NCBI GenBank assembly: GCA_023436825.1
Contig: JAEZHS010000337.1
Location: forward strand, 1 to 31,761
Direction: 5' to 3'
DNA from: Pseudomonadota bacterium
GTDB lineage: Bacteria; Pseudomonadota; Alphaproteobacteria; Reyranellales; Reyranellaceae
DNA length: 31,761 bases
Both the position numbers and the translations under genes were made by a program. The notes below the pieces were generated by a model that worked only from the letters and a program-made list of their open reading frames with translations, ran no database searches and was not told the origin of the DNA. This document shows positions 15,171 through 23,569 of the stretch, piece by piece. Every line of letters starts with the position of its first letter. Positions within the stretch are counted from its first letter, which is position 1.

Positions 15171-15552
15171 AGGCGATGGCCCGCCCCTTGCCATCGAGAG
15201 ATCCCCAGCTCAACGCCGAGACGCCAACGGTGCCGTAACGAACCTGGATGACGGCGTCGGCACCGAGCTTGGCCGCCTGCTGACGCAACCTCTGGTTCAC
15301 CATCTCGCGCGTGGGATCGGCGTTGAATAGAGCAGTCTTGTTGACCGTCACCGACACCTCGCCCAGCGACTTGTACGGCTTGTCGGTAACATCGCCTTCA
15401 AAGACCTGGATCTGGTCGACGGGTGTCGGCGCGCGTCCCGCTGCGGCAGCCTGAGGCGTCACCTGCGACGTCGACCATCCGTCGGCGCAGGCTCCGAGCG
15501 CTGCCAACAGGCAGGCGGCAATCACGACACGAATGCCGGCTGAGCGTCCCAT
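15157..15552 (-). CDS. Lipoprotein with YbjQ/RcsF-like domain
   Basis: A 131-residue protein from ATG 15552, which has a very strong GGGGGGAG ribosome-binding site. The signal peptide ends in the lipobox LGAC (about Cys21). The mature domain contains KPYKSLGEVSVTV and REMVNQRLRQQAAKLGADAVIQVRYG, a pattern seen in small alpha-beta domains of the YbjQ/RcsF-like kind, in which the text GADAVI... is common. That assignment is by eye only. It is the first gene of a two-lipoprotein operon and probably an envelope protein. Its function cannot be stated. Confidence 0.75.
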   Translation of the reverse strand: MGRSAGIRVVIAACLLAALGACADGWSTSQVTPQAAAAGRAPTPVDQIQVFEGDVTDKPYKSLGEVSVTVNKTALFNADPTREMVNQRLRQQAAKLGADAVIQVRYGTVGVSALSWGSLDGKGRAIAYEKQ

Positions 15553-15659
15553 GGTCTCCCCCCAAGCCATTTCATTGTTGGGCGACAACCTAATCGCAGG
15601 TTGCAGAGCACTCAACGAGATTTTGCAACTGATGATTGCTTCGCGCGGTGCGTGCTACA

Positions 15660-16244
15660 CTAGTAGACGCTCGGGAATAGTCGCCAGGTGCGGGCACAAT
15701 AGTCGTCGTAGCGCGACCCGAACTGCGAACGCAGCAGCGCTCCTCCGAACGGATGCGGGCGACCAGCGGAGGGATCATGAGCACCACGAGCAGCACGCCC
15801 GCAAGCGAGCGGAACGCCAGTGCCCAGCCCAGCGACAGCACGAGCAGGCCGAGGTAGCTCGGATTGCGGATGGTGCGATAGATGCCATCCGTCACCAGCG
15901 TGTGCCCTGGCTGAATGGCGACCAGTCCGCTGAAACGATGGCCGAGCACGAAGACCGGCCAAAGCCGCAGCACACCGCCACCGGCATAGAGGATGACGCC
16001 GATCCAACGGACTATGTCGCCGTCGATCGTCCAGAAGTCCTTGCGGTCGGTGTAAGCCGGCAGCCAGGCCGAGAGAAGGCCGATCACGCCAAGCGCACCG
16101 ATGATCCATCGGTTGGAGCGATCCTCGCGCTCGCCGGCGCTGAGATTCGCGGAGCTGAACCAGGCAGCGACGGTCAGCGCCACTGTTACGACGACAAGCG
16201 CGGTGCGTGCCGGATCGCCGAAGAACGCGTCGATCCTGCCCCAC
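15660..16244 (-). pseudogene. Isoprenylcysteine methyltransferase-like membrane protein, frameshifted
   Basis: A membrane methyltransferase of the ICMT/PEMT superfamily. The body, with several membrane helices (TALVVVTVALTVAAWF, WIIGALGVIGLLSAWL, WIGVILYAGGGVLRLW, LAGVLLVVLMIPPLV) and the SAM-binding region LVTDGIYRTIRNPSYLG, is in one frame up to RIRSEE at about 15740. The expected ending (ALLRSQF...YCARTWRLFPSVY) continues in another frame, so one base seems to be missing at about 15737-15747. The body frame has no start codon near its expected N-terminus (GRIDAFFGDPAR); a GTG at 16244 lies in the frame of the C-terminal part, so a second single-base difference in the G run there is possible. 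The 5' end abuts a hydrolase fragment. Confidence 0.72.
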
Positions 16245-16248
16245 CCGC

Positions 16249-16434
16249 TACGGGCTGAGCGCCGCGCGCGGCAGGTGGCTCGGCGACGGCACGACATTCG
16301 TCGTCGAGACCCAGACGCTCGGCAACGACGACGTCGCCCGGGTGACGTTCGTGTTCGGCGACAGGGCAGTCGACGTGAACTTCGAGGCGGCGGCCGGCTA
16401 CAAGACGACGCTGAAGGGCCGGACCGACGATTGA
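16249..16434 (+). pseudogene. C-terminal fragment of a serine hydrolase (beta-lactamase-like)
   Basis: About 61 codons with protein-like sequence and no start: YGLSAARGRWLGDGTTFVVE, then QTLGNDDVARVTFVF and FEAAAGYKTTLKGRTDD before a stop. The pattern of alternating beta strands resembles the extra C-terminal domain of class C beta-lactamase-type hydrolases, from memory. It starts within a few bases of where the truncated methyltransferase begins on the other strand, so it looks like the remnant of a gene cut by a deletion or rearrangement. Confidence 0.5.
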
Positions 16435-16440
16435 GGCGGC

Positions 16441-17382
16441 CTACTCGGCCGCCACCGCCATCGCCTGCTTCAGGCCCGGCATGGTGAAGCCGAGCTTGTC
16501 GAGCCTGGCGATCATGTCCTTGCCGGCCTTCTCGTCGGTCTCGACCAGCGGCGGACGGACCGGCGTCCAGGCGGCGTCGCTGCCATAGTGGGCGATGCAG
16601 TACTTCAGCGCCGGGATCATGACGTAGCCCTGCATGACGCCGCGCACTTCGTTGATCCAGCCCTGCAGCTTCTCGCCCTCGGGCGTGGCGTACTTCTTGT
16701 AGGTCTCGGCGATCTTGCCCGGGTTGATGTTGGCCGTGGCGCTGATGCAGCCCACGCCGCCCGACTTGATGTTGTCGATCAGCGGCTTCTCGTTGCCCGA
16801 GAAGACGTCGAAGCCGTCCTTGGCGAAGGCGTCGATCATGCTCTTGGTGTGCGCCCAGTCGTCAGAGCTGTCCTTCATGCCGGCGATCTGCTTGGGATAC
16901 GCCTTCATCAGCCGCTCGACCAGCTTGTGCGTGATCGGCACCGCCGACACTGGCGGGATGTGATAGAGATAGACGCGCAGCCGATCGTCGCCGACACGCT
17001 GCACGACCTCCGAGAAGAAGCGGAACAGCCCCTCCTCCGGCACGCCCTTGTAGTAGAACGGCGGCAGCATCAGCACGCCGCCGACGCCGAGCTTGGTGGC
17101 GTGCGCGCTCACTTCGGCGGCCTCGTTGATCGAGCAGGCACCGGTGCCGGGCATCATGCGATCGGTCGGCACGCCGGCCGAGACGATCGCCTCGAGGAGC
17201 CCCATGCGCTCCTTGGCCGACATCGAGTTGGCCTCCGAGTTGGTGCCGAACACCGCGAGCCCGCAATCCTGGCTGAGCAGCCACTTGCAATGCGCAATGA
17301 AGCGGCCGACGTCAGGCGACAGGTCGCGCTTGAAGGGGGTGACGACGGGCGAAAGAACGCCTTTGATCCGCGCTGCGGCCAT
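16441..17382 (-). CDS. Dihydrodipicolinate synthase/N-acetylneuraminate lyase family protein
   Basis: A 313-residue TIM-barrel class I aldolase. The Schiff-base Lys is K170 (AGMKDSSD) and the catalytic Tyr is Y140 (YLYHIPP); the carboxylate-binding loop reads FGTNSEANS (about 45-53) instead of the GTTGE of true DapA. Members act on pyruvate or 2-keto-3-deoxy sugar acids, so this is more likely a catabolic aldolase or dehydratase than the lysine-pathway enzyme. It is divergent from the FAH-family gene, with 73 bp between the two starts, and a 2-keto-3-deoxy sugar acid route is a reasonable but unproved reading. The exact substrate is open. Confidence 0.88.
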   Translation of the reverse strand: MAAARIKGVLSPVVTPFKRDLSPDVGRFIAHCKWLLSQDCGLAVFGTNSEANSMSAKERMGLLEAIVSAGVPTDRMMPGTGACSINEAAEVSAHATKLGVGGVLMLPPFYYKGVPEEGLFRFFSEVVQRVGDDRLRVYLYHIPPVSAVPITHKLVERLMKAYPKQIAGMKDSSDDWAHTKSMIDAFAKDGFDVFSGNEKPLIDNIKSGGVGCISATANINPGKIAETYKKYATPEGEKLQGWINEVRGVMQGYVMIPALKYCIAHYGSDAAWTPVRPPLVETDEKAGKDMIARLDKLGFTMPGLKQAMAVAAE

Positions 17383-17455
17383 GATTTGATTTCTCCGAGG
17401 AGTGGCGCGCCCTTATTGCAACGAAGCGCCGGAGACGTCCAGAGGAGCTTTGGCA

Positions 17456-18571
17456 GTGGCAGAAATCCTTCCCGCAGACGGCACGGCAGGCACCCTGATC
17501 GGCAGGGTCCAGGGGCCAGACGGACCCAGCGTGGTCGCCGTGCGTTCCGACGGCGTGTTCGACATCACCGCGGCCGCCCCGACCGTTTCCGACCTCTGCA
17601 ATGCCGTCGACCCGGTGGCGATTGCCCGCAGCAAGGGCAAACGCATCGGCTCGCTCGAAGAGGTAACCCAGACCCTGCTCGCCCCCATCGACCTGCAGGC
17701 CATAAAGGCGGCCGGAGTCACTTTTGCCGTCAGCCTGCTCGAACGGCTGATCGAGGAGCATGCCAAGGGCGACCTCAGCCGCGCCGACCAGGTGCGCAAG
17801 GAGCTGAACAGCCTGATCGGCGCCGACGTCACGACCATCAAGCCCGGCTCGCCCGAGGCCGAGGCGCTGAAGAAAACCTTGATGGCTCGCGGCGCCTGGT
17901 CGCCCTATCTCGAGGTCGGCATCGGGCCTTACGCGGAGATCTTCACCAAGGCGCCGCCGATGGCTGCGGTCGGCTACGGCGCGGAGATCGGCATCCGCGC
18001 GGACTCCGACTGGAACAACCCCGAGCCCGAGGTAACGCTCGTGGTCAGCGCAAAGGGCACGATCGTCGGCGCCACGCTCGGCAACGACGTCAACCTGCGC
18101 GACATGGAAGGCCGCAGCGCGCTCCTGCTGGGCATCGCCAAGGACAACAATGCCTCCTGCGCCATCGGTCCCTTCGTGCGCCTGTTCGATGCGACCTTCA
18201 CGCTCGACGACGTGCGCAAGGCCAAGGTCGAGCTCGAAGTCACCGGTCCCGACCAGTTCCGCCTGCGCGGCTCGAGCGACCTGTCCAAGATCAGCCGCGA
18301 CCCGACCGACCTCGTGCGCCATGCCATGGGCGACATGCACCAGTATCCCGACGGCATGGTGCTGATGACCGGCACGCTGTTCGCACCGACCGAGCAGCGC
18401 AAGCCCGATGGTCACGGCTTCACCCATATGGTGGGCGACCTCGTTTCCATCAGCTCGCCCAAGCTCGGCACGCTCACCAATCGCGTCAATCATTGCGACA
18501 AGATCGCGCCATGGACCTTCGGCGTGTCGGCGCTGATGCGCAATCTCGCCTCGCGGGGCCTCTTGAAGTGA
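17456..18571 (+). CDS. FAH-family hydrolase/dehydratase, XylX-like
   Basis: From GTG 17456, which has GAGGAG nine bases upstream, the protein is 371 residues (a GTG at 17402 would add 18). It belongs to the fumarylacetoacetate hydrolase fold; metal ligands are visible in NNPEPEV and LGNDVNLRD. Long stretches (KAAGVTFAVS, SPYLEVGIGPYAEIFTKAPP, AKDNNASCAIGP, KPDGHGFTH-type ending, CDKIAPWTFGVSALMRNLA) match my memory of Caulobacter XylX, the 2-keto-3-deoxy-xylonate dehydratase, and of related arabinonate dehydratases. So it likely dehydrates a 2-keto-3-deoxy pentonate to a 2,5-dioxopentanoate. Its stop overlaps the amidase GTG start by 4 bp. Confidence 0.87.
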   Translation: MAEILPADGTAGTLIGRVQGPDGPSVVAVRSDGVFDITAAAPTVSDLCNAVDPVAIARSKGKRIGSLEEVTQTLLAPIDLQAIKAAGVTFAVSLLERLIEEHAKGDLSRADQVRKELNSLIGADVTTIKPGSPEAEALKKTLMARGAWSPYLEVGIGPYAEIFTKAPPMAAVGYGAEIGIRADSDWNNPEPEVTLVVSAKGTIVGATLGNDVNLRDMEGRSALLLGIAKDNNASCAIGPFVRLFDATFTLDDVRKAKVELEVTGPDQFRLRGSSDLSKISRDPTDLVRHAMGDMHQYPDGMVLMTGTLFAPTEQRKPDGHGFTHMVGDLVSISSPKLGTLTNRVNHCDKIAPWTFGVSALMRNLASRGLLK

Positions 18572-19989
18572 CCGACCTCACCCGCATGCCCGCCTCCATC
18601 CTGCGTGAGCAGATCGCGGCCAGGAAGGTGTCGCCCGTGGAGCTCACGGATGCCGTCCTCGCCCGCGCCGAGAAGCTGCAGCCGGTGCTGAACTGCTTCA
18701 TCACCATCGCCGCCGACCAGGCGCGCACCGCGGCGAAGCAGGCCGAGGACGCCGTCATGCAGGGCAAGCCACTCGGCCTGTTGCACGGCATCCCCTTCGC
18801 CGCCAAGGACTTGGTGAACACCGCGGGCGTGCGCACGACCTTCGGCTCGCTCCATCACGACGACAACGTGCCCAAGGAGGATGCCGTCTCGGCGGCGCGC
18901 CTGAAGCAGGCCGGCGCCATCCTGTTCGGCAAGACCACGACTCCCGAGTTCGGCCACAAGGCGTTGACGGACGCGCCGTTGTTCGGGCGCACGCGCAACG
19001 CCTGGAGCGCGGAGCGCACGTCCGGAGGCTCAAGCGGCGGTGCTGCGGTCGCGGTCGCGGCCGGGATCGGGCCGATCGGCATCGCCACCGACGGCGGCGG
19101 CTCTACACGCATTCCGGCAGCGGCCAACGGCATGGTCGGGTTGAAGCAGAGCAATGGCGTCATCCCGCACAGCCAGGTCGCCGACGCCTTCGGCAACTAC
19201 ACGTACGTGACGCCGATGACGCGCACGGTGACGGATACCGCTTTGATGCTGCAGGCCATGGCGGGCCCTCATCCGTCCGATCCCTGGTCGATCGGCATTC
19301 CGCCGCAGGACTACATCGCCGCCGCGCGCGCCGAGGGCGACCTGTCGGGCAAGCGCATCCTCTTCAGCCTCACGCTCGGCAACACCCTCGTTGCCAAAGA
19401 CGTACGCGCGGCCTTCGAGCAGGCGTTGAGCAGGCTGAAGGACCTCGGCGCCGAGCTGGTCGAGCTCTCGGGCGACCTGCCCGACATGGCGCCGATCTGG
19501 AAGGTGATCAACCACACGACCTGGCGGGCGCGCTTCGACCATCTGCTGCGGCGCGAGGACAATCGGTTGTCGCCGTCGCTCGTCCGACAGGTGGTCATGG
19601 CCGCCGAGTGGACGGGCGCGGACTACCAGCACGCCATGTTCCAGCGCACCGATCTCTTCCGCCGCGTCCAGGCCTGGTTCGAGACGGCCGACTACCTGGT
19701 GACGCCGACGCTCGCGCGCACCGCGCTGCCCATCGACCAGGACCTGTTCGAGCCGATCAGGATCGACGGTGTTGAGGCCGGCGAGCTCCGGAGCAACTGG
19801 TTCCCCTACACCATGCCGTTCAACATCACCGGCCATCCCGCCCTCACCGTGTGCTGCGGCTACGACGGCGAGGGCCTGCCGATCGGCTTGCAGTTCGTCG
19901 GCCGCTTCCGCGACGAGGTCTCGGTCCTGCACGCAGCCACCCTCTACGAGGCAAGCGAACGCTGGCTGGACCGATGGCCCGATCTCTGA
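18568..19989 (+). CDS. Amidase (amidase-signature family)
   Basis: A 473-residue hydrolase of carboxamides. GTG 18568 overlaps the stop of the FAH gene (GTGA), so translation is coupled; ATG 18586 is an alternative. The Ser-cisSer-Lys triad is complete: K80 (PFAAKDL), the GGSSGG segment at about 153-158 and the nucleophile S179 in TDGGGSTRIPA. The substrate cannot be named. It may act on an amide feeding the same catabolic route as the two upstream enzymes, or only share an operon with them. Confidence 0.92.
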   Translation: MTDLTRMPASILREQIAARKVSPVELTDAVLARAEKLQPVLNCFITIAADQARTAAKQAEDAVMQGKPLGLLHGIPFAAKDLVNTAGVRTTFGSLHHDDNVPKEDAVSAARLKQAGAILFGKTTTPEFGHKALTDAPLFGRTRNAWSAERTSGGSSGGAAVAVAAGIGPIGIATDGGGSTRIPAAANGMVGLKQSNGVIPHSQVADAFGNYTYVTPMTRTVTDTALMLQAMAGPHPSDPWSIGIPPQDYIAAARAEGDLSGKRILFSLTLGNTLVAKDVRAAFEQALSRLKDLGAELVELSGDLPDMAPIWKVINHTTWRARFDHLLRREDNRLSPSLVRQVVMAAEWTGADYQHAMFQRTDLFRRVQAWFETADYLVTPTLARTALPIDQDLFEPIRIDGVEAGELRSNWFPYTMPFNITGHPALTVCCGYDGEGLPIGLQFVGRFRDEVSVLHAATLYEASERWLDRWPDL

Positions 19990-20008
19990 GCCGTCATCTT
20001 GCCGGACC

Positions 20009-20026
20009 GCGGGCCTCTAGGCCCGC
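20009..20026. terminator. Hairpin between amidase and pseudouridine synthase
   Basis: GCGGGCC-TCTA-GGCCCGC, a perfect 7-bp stem with a 4-base loop, 20 bp after the amidase stop. It has no T run behind it on the plus strand. It lies in what would be the first codons of the next gene if that began at 19974, which favours the later start. Confidence 0.45.
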
Positions 20027-20078
20027 AGTCATAAGCGACCCTGGAGGTCCGCTGTCAGGCAGGAAAAGAGAGCCTCCT

Positions 20079-20762
20079 TTGTCGGCTGCTGAGATCCAGG
20101 CGCGCGTCCTCCATCGTGATGGCTTGATCCTGGTGATCGACAAGCCGGCGGGACTCGCCGTGCACGCCGGTCCCAGCAAGGCGCCCAACCTCGAGCAGTG
20201 CTTCGATGCGCTGCGCTTCGGCCTGCCGCGGCCGCCGGCGCTCGCGCATCGGCTCGACGCCGACACGTCGGGCGTGCTGGTGCTGGGCCGCCATCCCAAG
20301 GCGCTCAGCAAGCTCGGTCGCCTGTTCTCGGGCCGCGACACCGAGAAGACCTACTGGGCCGTCGTGCGCGGCGCACCGCCGGCCGACGAAGGTGTCTTCG
20401 ATCAGAAGCTGCTCAAGGTGAACACGAGGAGCGGCTGGTCGGTAAAGGTTTCCGACAAGGGGCAGACGGCGATCACGCATTACAAGGTGCTGGGACGCGG
20501 GCCGGACATGACCTGGCTGGAGCTGAAGCCCGAGACCGGCCGCACGCATCAGATCCGTGTGCACTGCGCGGCGACCGGCTGCCCGGTGATCGCCGACCGG
20601 CTATACGGCACGGCCGAGCCCGGCCAGCAGCTCCACCTGCATTCGCGCGGCATCGTGCTGCCGTTGTCGAAGAGCAAGCCGCCGATCGTGGTCGAAGCGC
20701 CGCCGCCGCCGCACATGATCGCGGCGCTGGAAGCATGCGGCTACAAGGCTACGTCCGCGTAG
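20079..20762 (+). CDS. RluA-family pseudouridine synthase
   Basis: A 227-residue enzyme that converts uridine to pseudouridine in rRNA or tRNA. The catalytic Asp is D60 in HRLDADTSG, and the other family motifs (VIDKPAGLAVH, PETGRTHQIRVH, DRLYG) are all present. It has no S4 domain and the length fits the short RluA/TruC type. The TTG at 20079 is chosen because AGGAAAAGAGAG stands just before it and the family sequence begins there; ATG 19974, overlapping the amidase, adds 35 residues of low similarity and runs through a hairpin. The target base is not readable from sequence. Confidence 0.9.
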   Translation: MSAAEIQARVLHRDGLILVIDKPAGLAVHAGPSKAPNLEQCFDALRFGLPRPPALAHRLDADTSGVLVLGRHPKALSKLGRLFSGRDTEKTYWAVVRGAPPADEGVFDQKLLKVNTRSGWSVKVSDKGQTAITHYKVLGRGPDMTWLELKPETGRTHQIRVHCAATGCPVIADRLYGTAEPGQQLHLHSRGIVLPLSKSKPPIVVEAPPPPHMIAALEACGYKATSA

Positions 20763-20773
20763 CGACCGGCAAC

Positions 20774-21019
20774 GTGATGATCGTGCCGATGCTGACGACG
20801 GCCGTCGCGGCCCGGGGCGTGTCGTTCCCGCGTGTCGTGCTGCTTGCCGGCACCGTCTTCAGATCGTCGCGGGCCTCGCACTCATGCTCGGCTTTTTCGT
20901 CACCTGGGCCGCGCTCGACCTGATCCTAGGAGCGCGTCGCGCTCGCCAACGCTTTCCAGACCAACATCGCGCTTGTCGGCGGCCTGTTGCTGGCGGCCAC
21001 CCTCACTCCCGCGCTCTGA
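20774..21019 (+). pseudogene. DoxX-family membrane protein, eroded remnant
   Basis: Pieces of a DoxX-like protein follow each other in three frames. The first part is MIVPMLTTAVAARG and VLLAGTVF; one missing C at about 20862 breaks it (CTTCAGATC for CTTCCAGATC); the second is IVAGLALMLGFFVTWAALDL; a gap of roughly twenty residues and another frame change follow, then RVALANAFQTNIALVGGLLL up to the stop at 21017-21019. The N-terminal helix is missing. DoxX proteins are small four-helix membrane proteins, so this is a dead gene. It overlaps the end of the opposite gene by 17 bp. Confidence 0.7.
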
Positions 21020-21665
21020 CCCAGATCCGCAGCGGATCTCCGATCTCGAAGCCTGCGTCGACGGCGGCGGCAAGCTCGCCGCCCGATTCGTAGCCGACCA
21101 CCGGCAGGCGTGGGAACGTCCGGCTGGCGAGCAGGATAAGCGAGCGCCACACGGCGACGGCATCGGCTGCCTCGGCCACGACGTTGCTCAGGCCGACGAC
21201 ACCGCTGGCGCGATAGAGCATGCCGCCCGCCACCACGCGAAAGCCGCGCCGGCCGGTGAACATCGCGAAGTTCGGATCGTGGTAGGGCCAGGCCGCCTTG
21301 CCCTCTGTCTCGCGCTGCCAGTCGATGTCGGTCGCCGAACTGCCGGTCGGCATGACGCTGCGGATCCACGACGCCTCCTGAAGCACGTCGAAGCCGCGGC
21401 GTGCGAGATCGAGCGCCTGGAAGCTGTCTTTCACCGCCCAGCGCCCGGGCAGGTTCGACTTCAGCAGGATCTCGATATTGCTCAGCTGCTCGGCGATCGA
21501 GGCATCGTCGTGCGCCAGGGTCACCGCGTTGGGATAGAAGCGCGGCACCTCCCGTGCATTGACCCACATGGGTGGCAGGAAGGTCCCGGGCCTCCCGTGC
21601 GCGCGGCAGACCGCGTCGCACCAATGCGCGTTGTTGAGGGCGGCGGCTGGAGTCCAGTCCTTCAG
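21003..21665 (-). CDS. Uncharacterised protein of the ABC operon, CTG start
   Basis: About 220 residues. Family-like sequence begins before any [23 protein letters not shown], then PRFYPNAVTLAHD, GRWAVKDSFQALDL, GFDVLQEASWIR and FRVVAGGMLYRASGVVGLSNVV. I recall similar proteins in actinobacteria and proteobacteria that resemble acetyltransferases in the C-terminal half, but their function is not known to me. The only start that keeps the N-terminus is CTG at 21665, overlapping the permease stop (CTGA); the first ATG is inside (about 21577, MWVNARE). It is the last gene of the ABC operon. Confidence 0.65.
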   Translation of the reverse strand: MKDWTPAAALNNAHWCDAVCRAHGRPGTFLPPMWVNAREVPRFYPNAVTLAHDDASIAEQLSNIEILLKSNLPGRWAVKDSFQALDLARRGFDVLQEASWIRSVMPTGSSATDIDWQRETEGKAAWPYHDPNFAMFTGRRGFRVVAGGMLYRASGVVGLSNVVAEAADAVAVWRSLILLASRTFPRLPVVGYESGGELAAAVDAGFEIGDPLRIWVRARE

Positions 21666-22633
21666 GCGCGTACTTCCTCGCGCTGGAAAACGATGTAGGC
21701 CACCGCGAACACCACGATCATGCCGGCGATCAGCCCGGTGAGCTGAGGCCAGATCAGGATCAGACTCTGGTCGAGCGGCAGCGGCGCCTCGGGGATCGCC
21801 CCGCGCATCTGCATCGGCAGCATGAAGCCCAACGTCCGCGTCTCGGGATTGAGCAGTCCTACCACCGCCTCGCTGAACAAGGTGCCGGGCGACAGCCTCT
21901 GCAAGGCGAGGCCCAGTTCCTGGATGGCGACGTACTGGTCGATCGACGTCACCTGGGCCGGCGCGAAGCCGATGGTGATCGCCGAGGCGATCATCGGCCA
22001 CAGGATGAAGAAGAAGAGCCACAGGCCGAGGGCGCAGAGTGCCGAGGTCGCCGTCGAGCGGAAGATCACAGAGAACAGCATCGCCACGGCGAGCCACACG
22101 CCGCCATAGGCGATAGCCACCACCAGGAAGCCGATGCCGCGCGCCACTTCGACGCTACGCGGCGGCAGGCCGAGCAACAGCAGCCCTGCGCCCAGCACGA
22201 TCAGCCACAGTGCCACCAGCGCCACGGCAAGGGTGACGAGCCCGCCCAGGAATTTGCCCAACAGAAGGGCGTCGCGATAGATCGGCTGCGACCGCACGCG
22301 CGACAGCGTGCGGCGATTGAACTCGCTGTTGACCGAGTCGAAGCCGAGTCCGATCGCCATCAGCGGAATGATGAGGTTGAGCGCGAGGATGAAGGACAGC
22401 CCGACACGCTCGGGCGTGACGGTGAAGATGCGAAGGAACAGGTAGGGATCCGACACCACGACATTGCGCAGGTCCTGCAGCGCGAATCCGACAGGCAGGG
22501 CGCCAAAAACGATCACGAACAGCGTCAGCACCATCATGCGCATGCTGCTGAGGTGATCGGACAGCTCCTTCATGAACACCGGCCCCAGGCCGGTGAACGG
22601 CGAGCCGGCACGCCGCACGGCACTACGCGGCAT
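21662..22633 (-). CDS. ABC-2 type transporter permease
   Basis: A 323-residue inner membrane protein with about six helices ([33 protein letters not shown] segment, [75 protein letters not shown]) and a long periplasmic loop before the last helix. The N-terminal half has [14 protein letters not shown] and [17 protein letters not shown], usual for ABC-2 exporters of the NatB/gliding type. It overlaps the ATPase gene by 11 bp, so both form one exporter. The substrate is unknown. Confidence 0.9.
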   Translation of the reverse strand: MPRSAVRRAGSPFTGLGPVFMKELSDHLSSMRMMVLTLFVIVFGALPVGFALQDLRNVVVSDPYLFLRIFTVTPERVGLSFILALNLIIPLMAIGLGFDSVNSEFNRRTLSRVRSQPIYRDALLLGKFLGGLVTLAVALVALWLIVLGAGLLLLGLPPRSVEVARGIGFLVVAIAYGGVWLAVAMLFSVIFRSTATSALCALGLWLFFFILWPMIASAITIGFAPAQVTSIDQYVAIQELGLALQRLSPGTLFSEAVVGLLNPETRTLGFMLPMQMRGAIPEAPLPLDQSLILIWPQLTGLIAGMIVVFAVAYIVFQREEVRA

Positions 22634-23561
22634 GGCGCGCCTCCTCGAAGTAGCGGGTATAGACCTCCTCCAGGCTGGGCTGCAGATCGGCCAGGCGCAT
22701 CAACGCCCCGCCGGCCGAGACGATGCGCTGCGCCGCCACGGCACGCACGTCGCGATCGGCAATCACGCGCCAGCCGCCCTCGCCTTCCGGCACGACGCTC
22801 TGCACCCCCTCGATGCCACGCAGCGCGGCGGCGACGTCGACGCCCCGAGCCTCGACCAGGATGGGATGGCCTGCTCCAAGAACCTGGTTGGCGAGCTGCA
22901 CCACCGTGCCCATCAGGGCGATCTTGCCCTTGTTGAACAGCGCCACGCGATCGCAGACGCTCTGCACCCGGTCGAGCAGGTGCGAGCTCAGCAGCACCGC
23001 CACGCCCGCCCTCTTCAGCCCGCGGATCATCTCCAGCAGCTCGAAGGTGGCATGGGGATCGAGGCCCGAGGTCGGCTCGTCGAGGATGGCGACCTCGGCT
23101 TGCTTCATGACGATCTCGGCGATGCCGAGCCGCTGGCGCATGCCGCGCGAGAAGGTCGCGACCCGCTTGTTGGCCACGTCGGCGAGCTTGACGCTTTCCA
23201 GCGCCTCCATGATCCGCCGGCCGGCTTGCGAGCGCGGGATTTCCAGCAGGCGTGCCGTGTAGGCGAGGTTCTCTCGCGCCGTCAGATGATCGTAGAAGCC
23301 CACCGCATCGGGCAGGTAGCCGACGCGACGCTTGACCTCGAGCGGCTCGCGCACCGGGTTGAACCCCAGGACCTGCACGGAGCCGCCGCTGATCTCGGTC
23401 AGCCCCAGCATCATCAGGATGGTCGTCGTCTTGCCCGCCCCGTTCGGTCCCAGCAGCCCGAAGATCTCGCCGCGCCGGATATCGAAGTCGATGGCGTCGA
23501 CGGCGCGTTGGCTGCCGTAGACCTTCAGCAGCCCGCGCGCCTCGATGACGTTGTCAGCCAT
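22623..23561 (-). CDS. ABC transporter ATP-binding protein
   Basis: A 312-residue ATPase that powers the adjacent ABC-2 permease. Walker A GPNGAGKT is at residues 38-45, the signature [12 protein letters not shown] and Walker [14 protein letters not shown] follow, with the switch His in LLSSHLLDR. The C-terminal 90 residues (after [10 protein letters not shown]) are the usual extension of this exporter class. The ATG at 23561 starts 8 bp after the NEW3 gene ends. No membrane segment. Confidence 0.94.
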   Translation of the reverse strand: MADNVIEARGLLKVYGSQRAVDAIDFDIRRGEIFGLLGPNGAGKTTTILMMLGLTEISGGSVQVLGFNPVREPLEVKRRVGYLPDAVGFYDHLTARENLAYTARLLEIPRSQAGRRIMEALESVKLADVANKRVATFSRGMRQRLGIAEIVMKQAEVAILDEPTSGLDPHATFELLEMIRGLKRAGVAVLLSSHLLDRVQSVCDRVALFNKGKIALMGTVVQLANQVLGAGHPILVEARGVDVAAALRGIEGVQSVVPEGEGGWRVIADRDVRAVAAQRIVSAGGALMRLADLQPSLEEVYTRYFEEARHAA

Positions 23562-23569
23562 TGTCGCGT

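Noticed and set aside
16588..18567. Upstream extension of the amidase frame (total 1133 codons)
   Set aside because: The extension runs through the DapA and FAH genes in the wrong frame; only the part from 18568 is protein-like.
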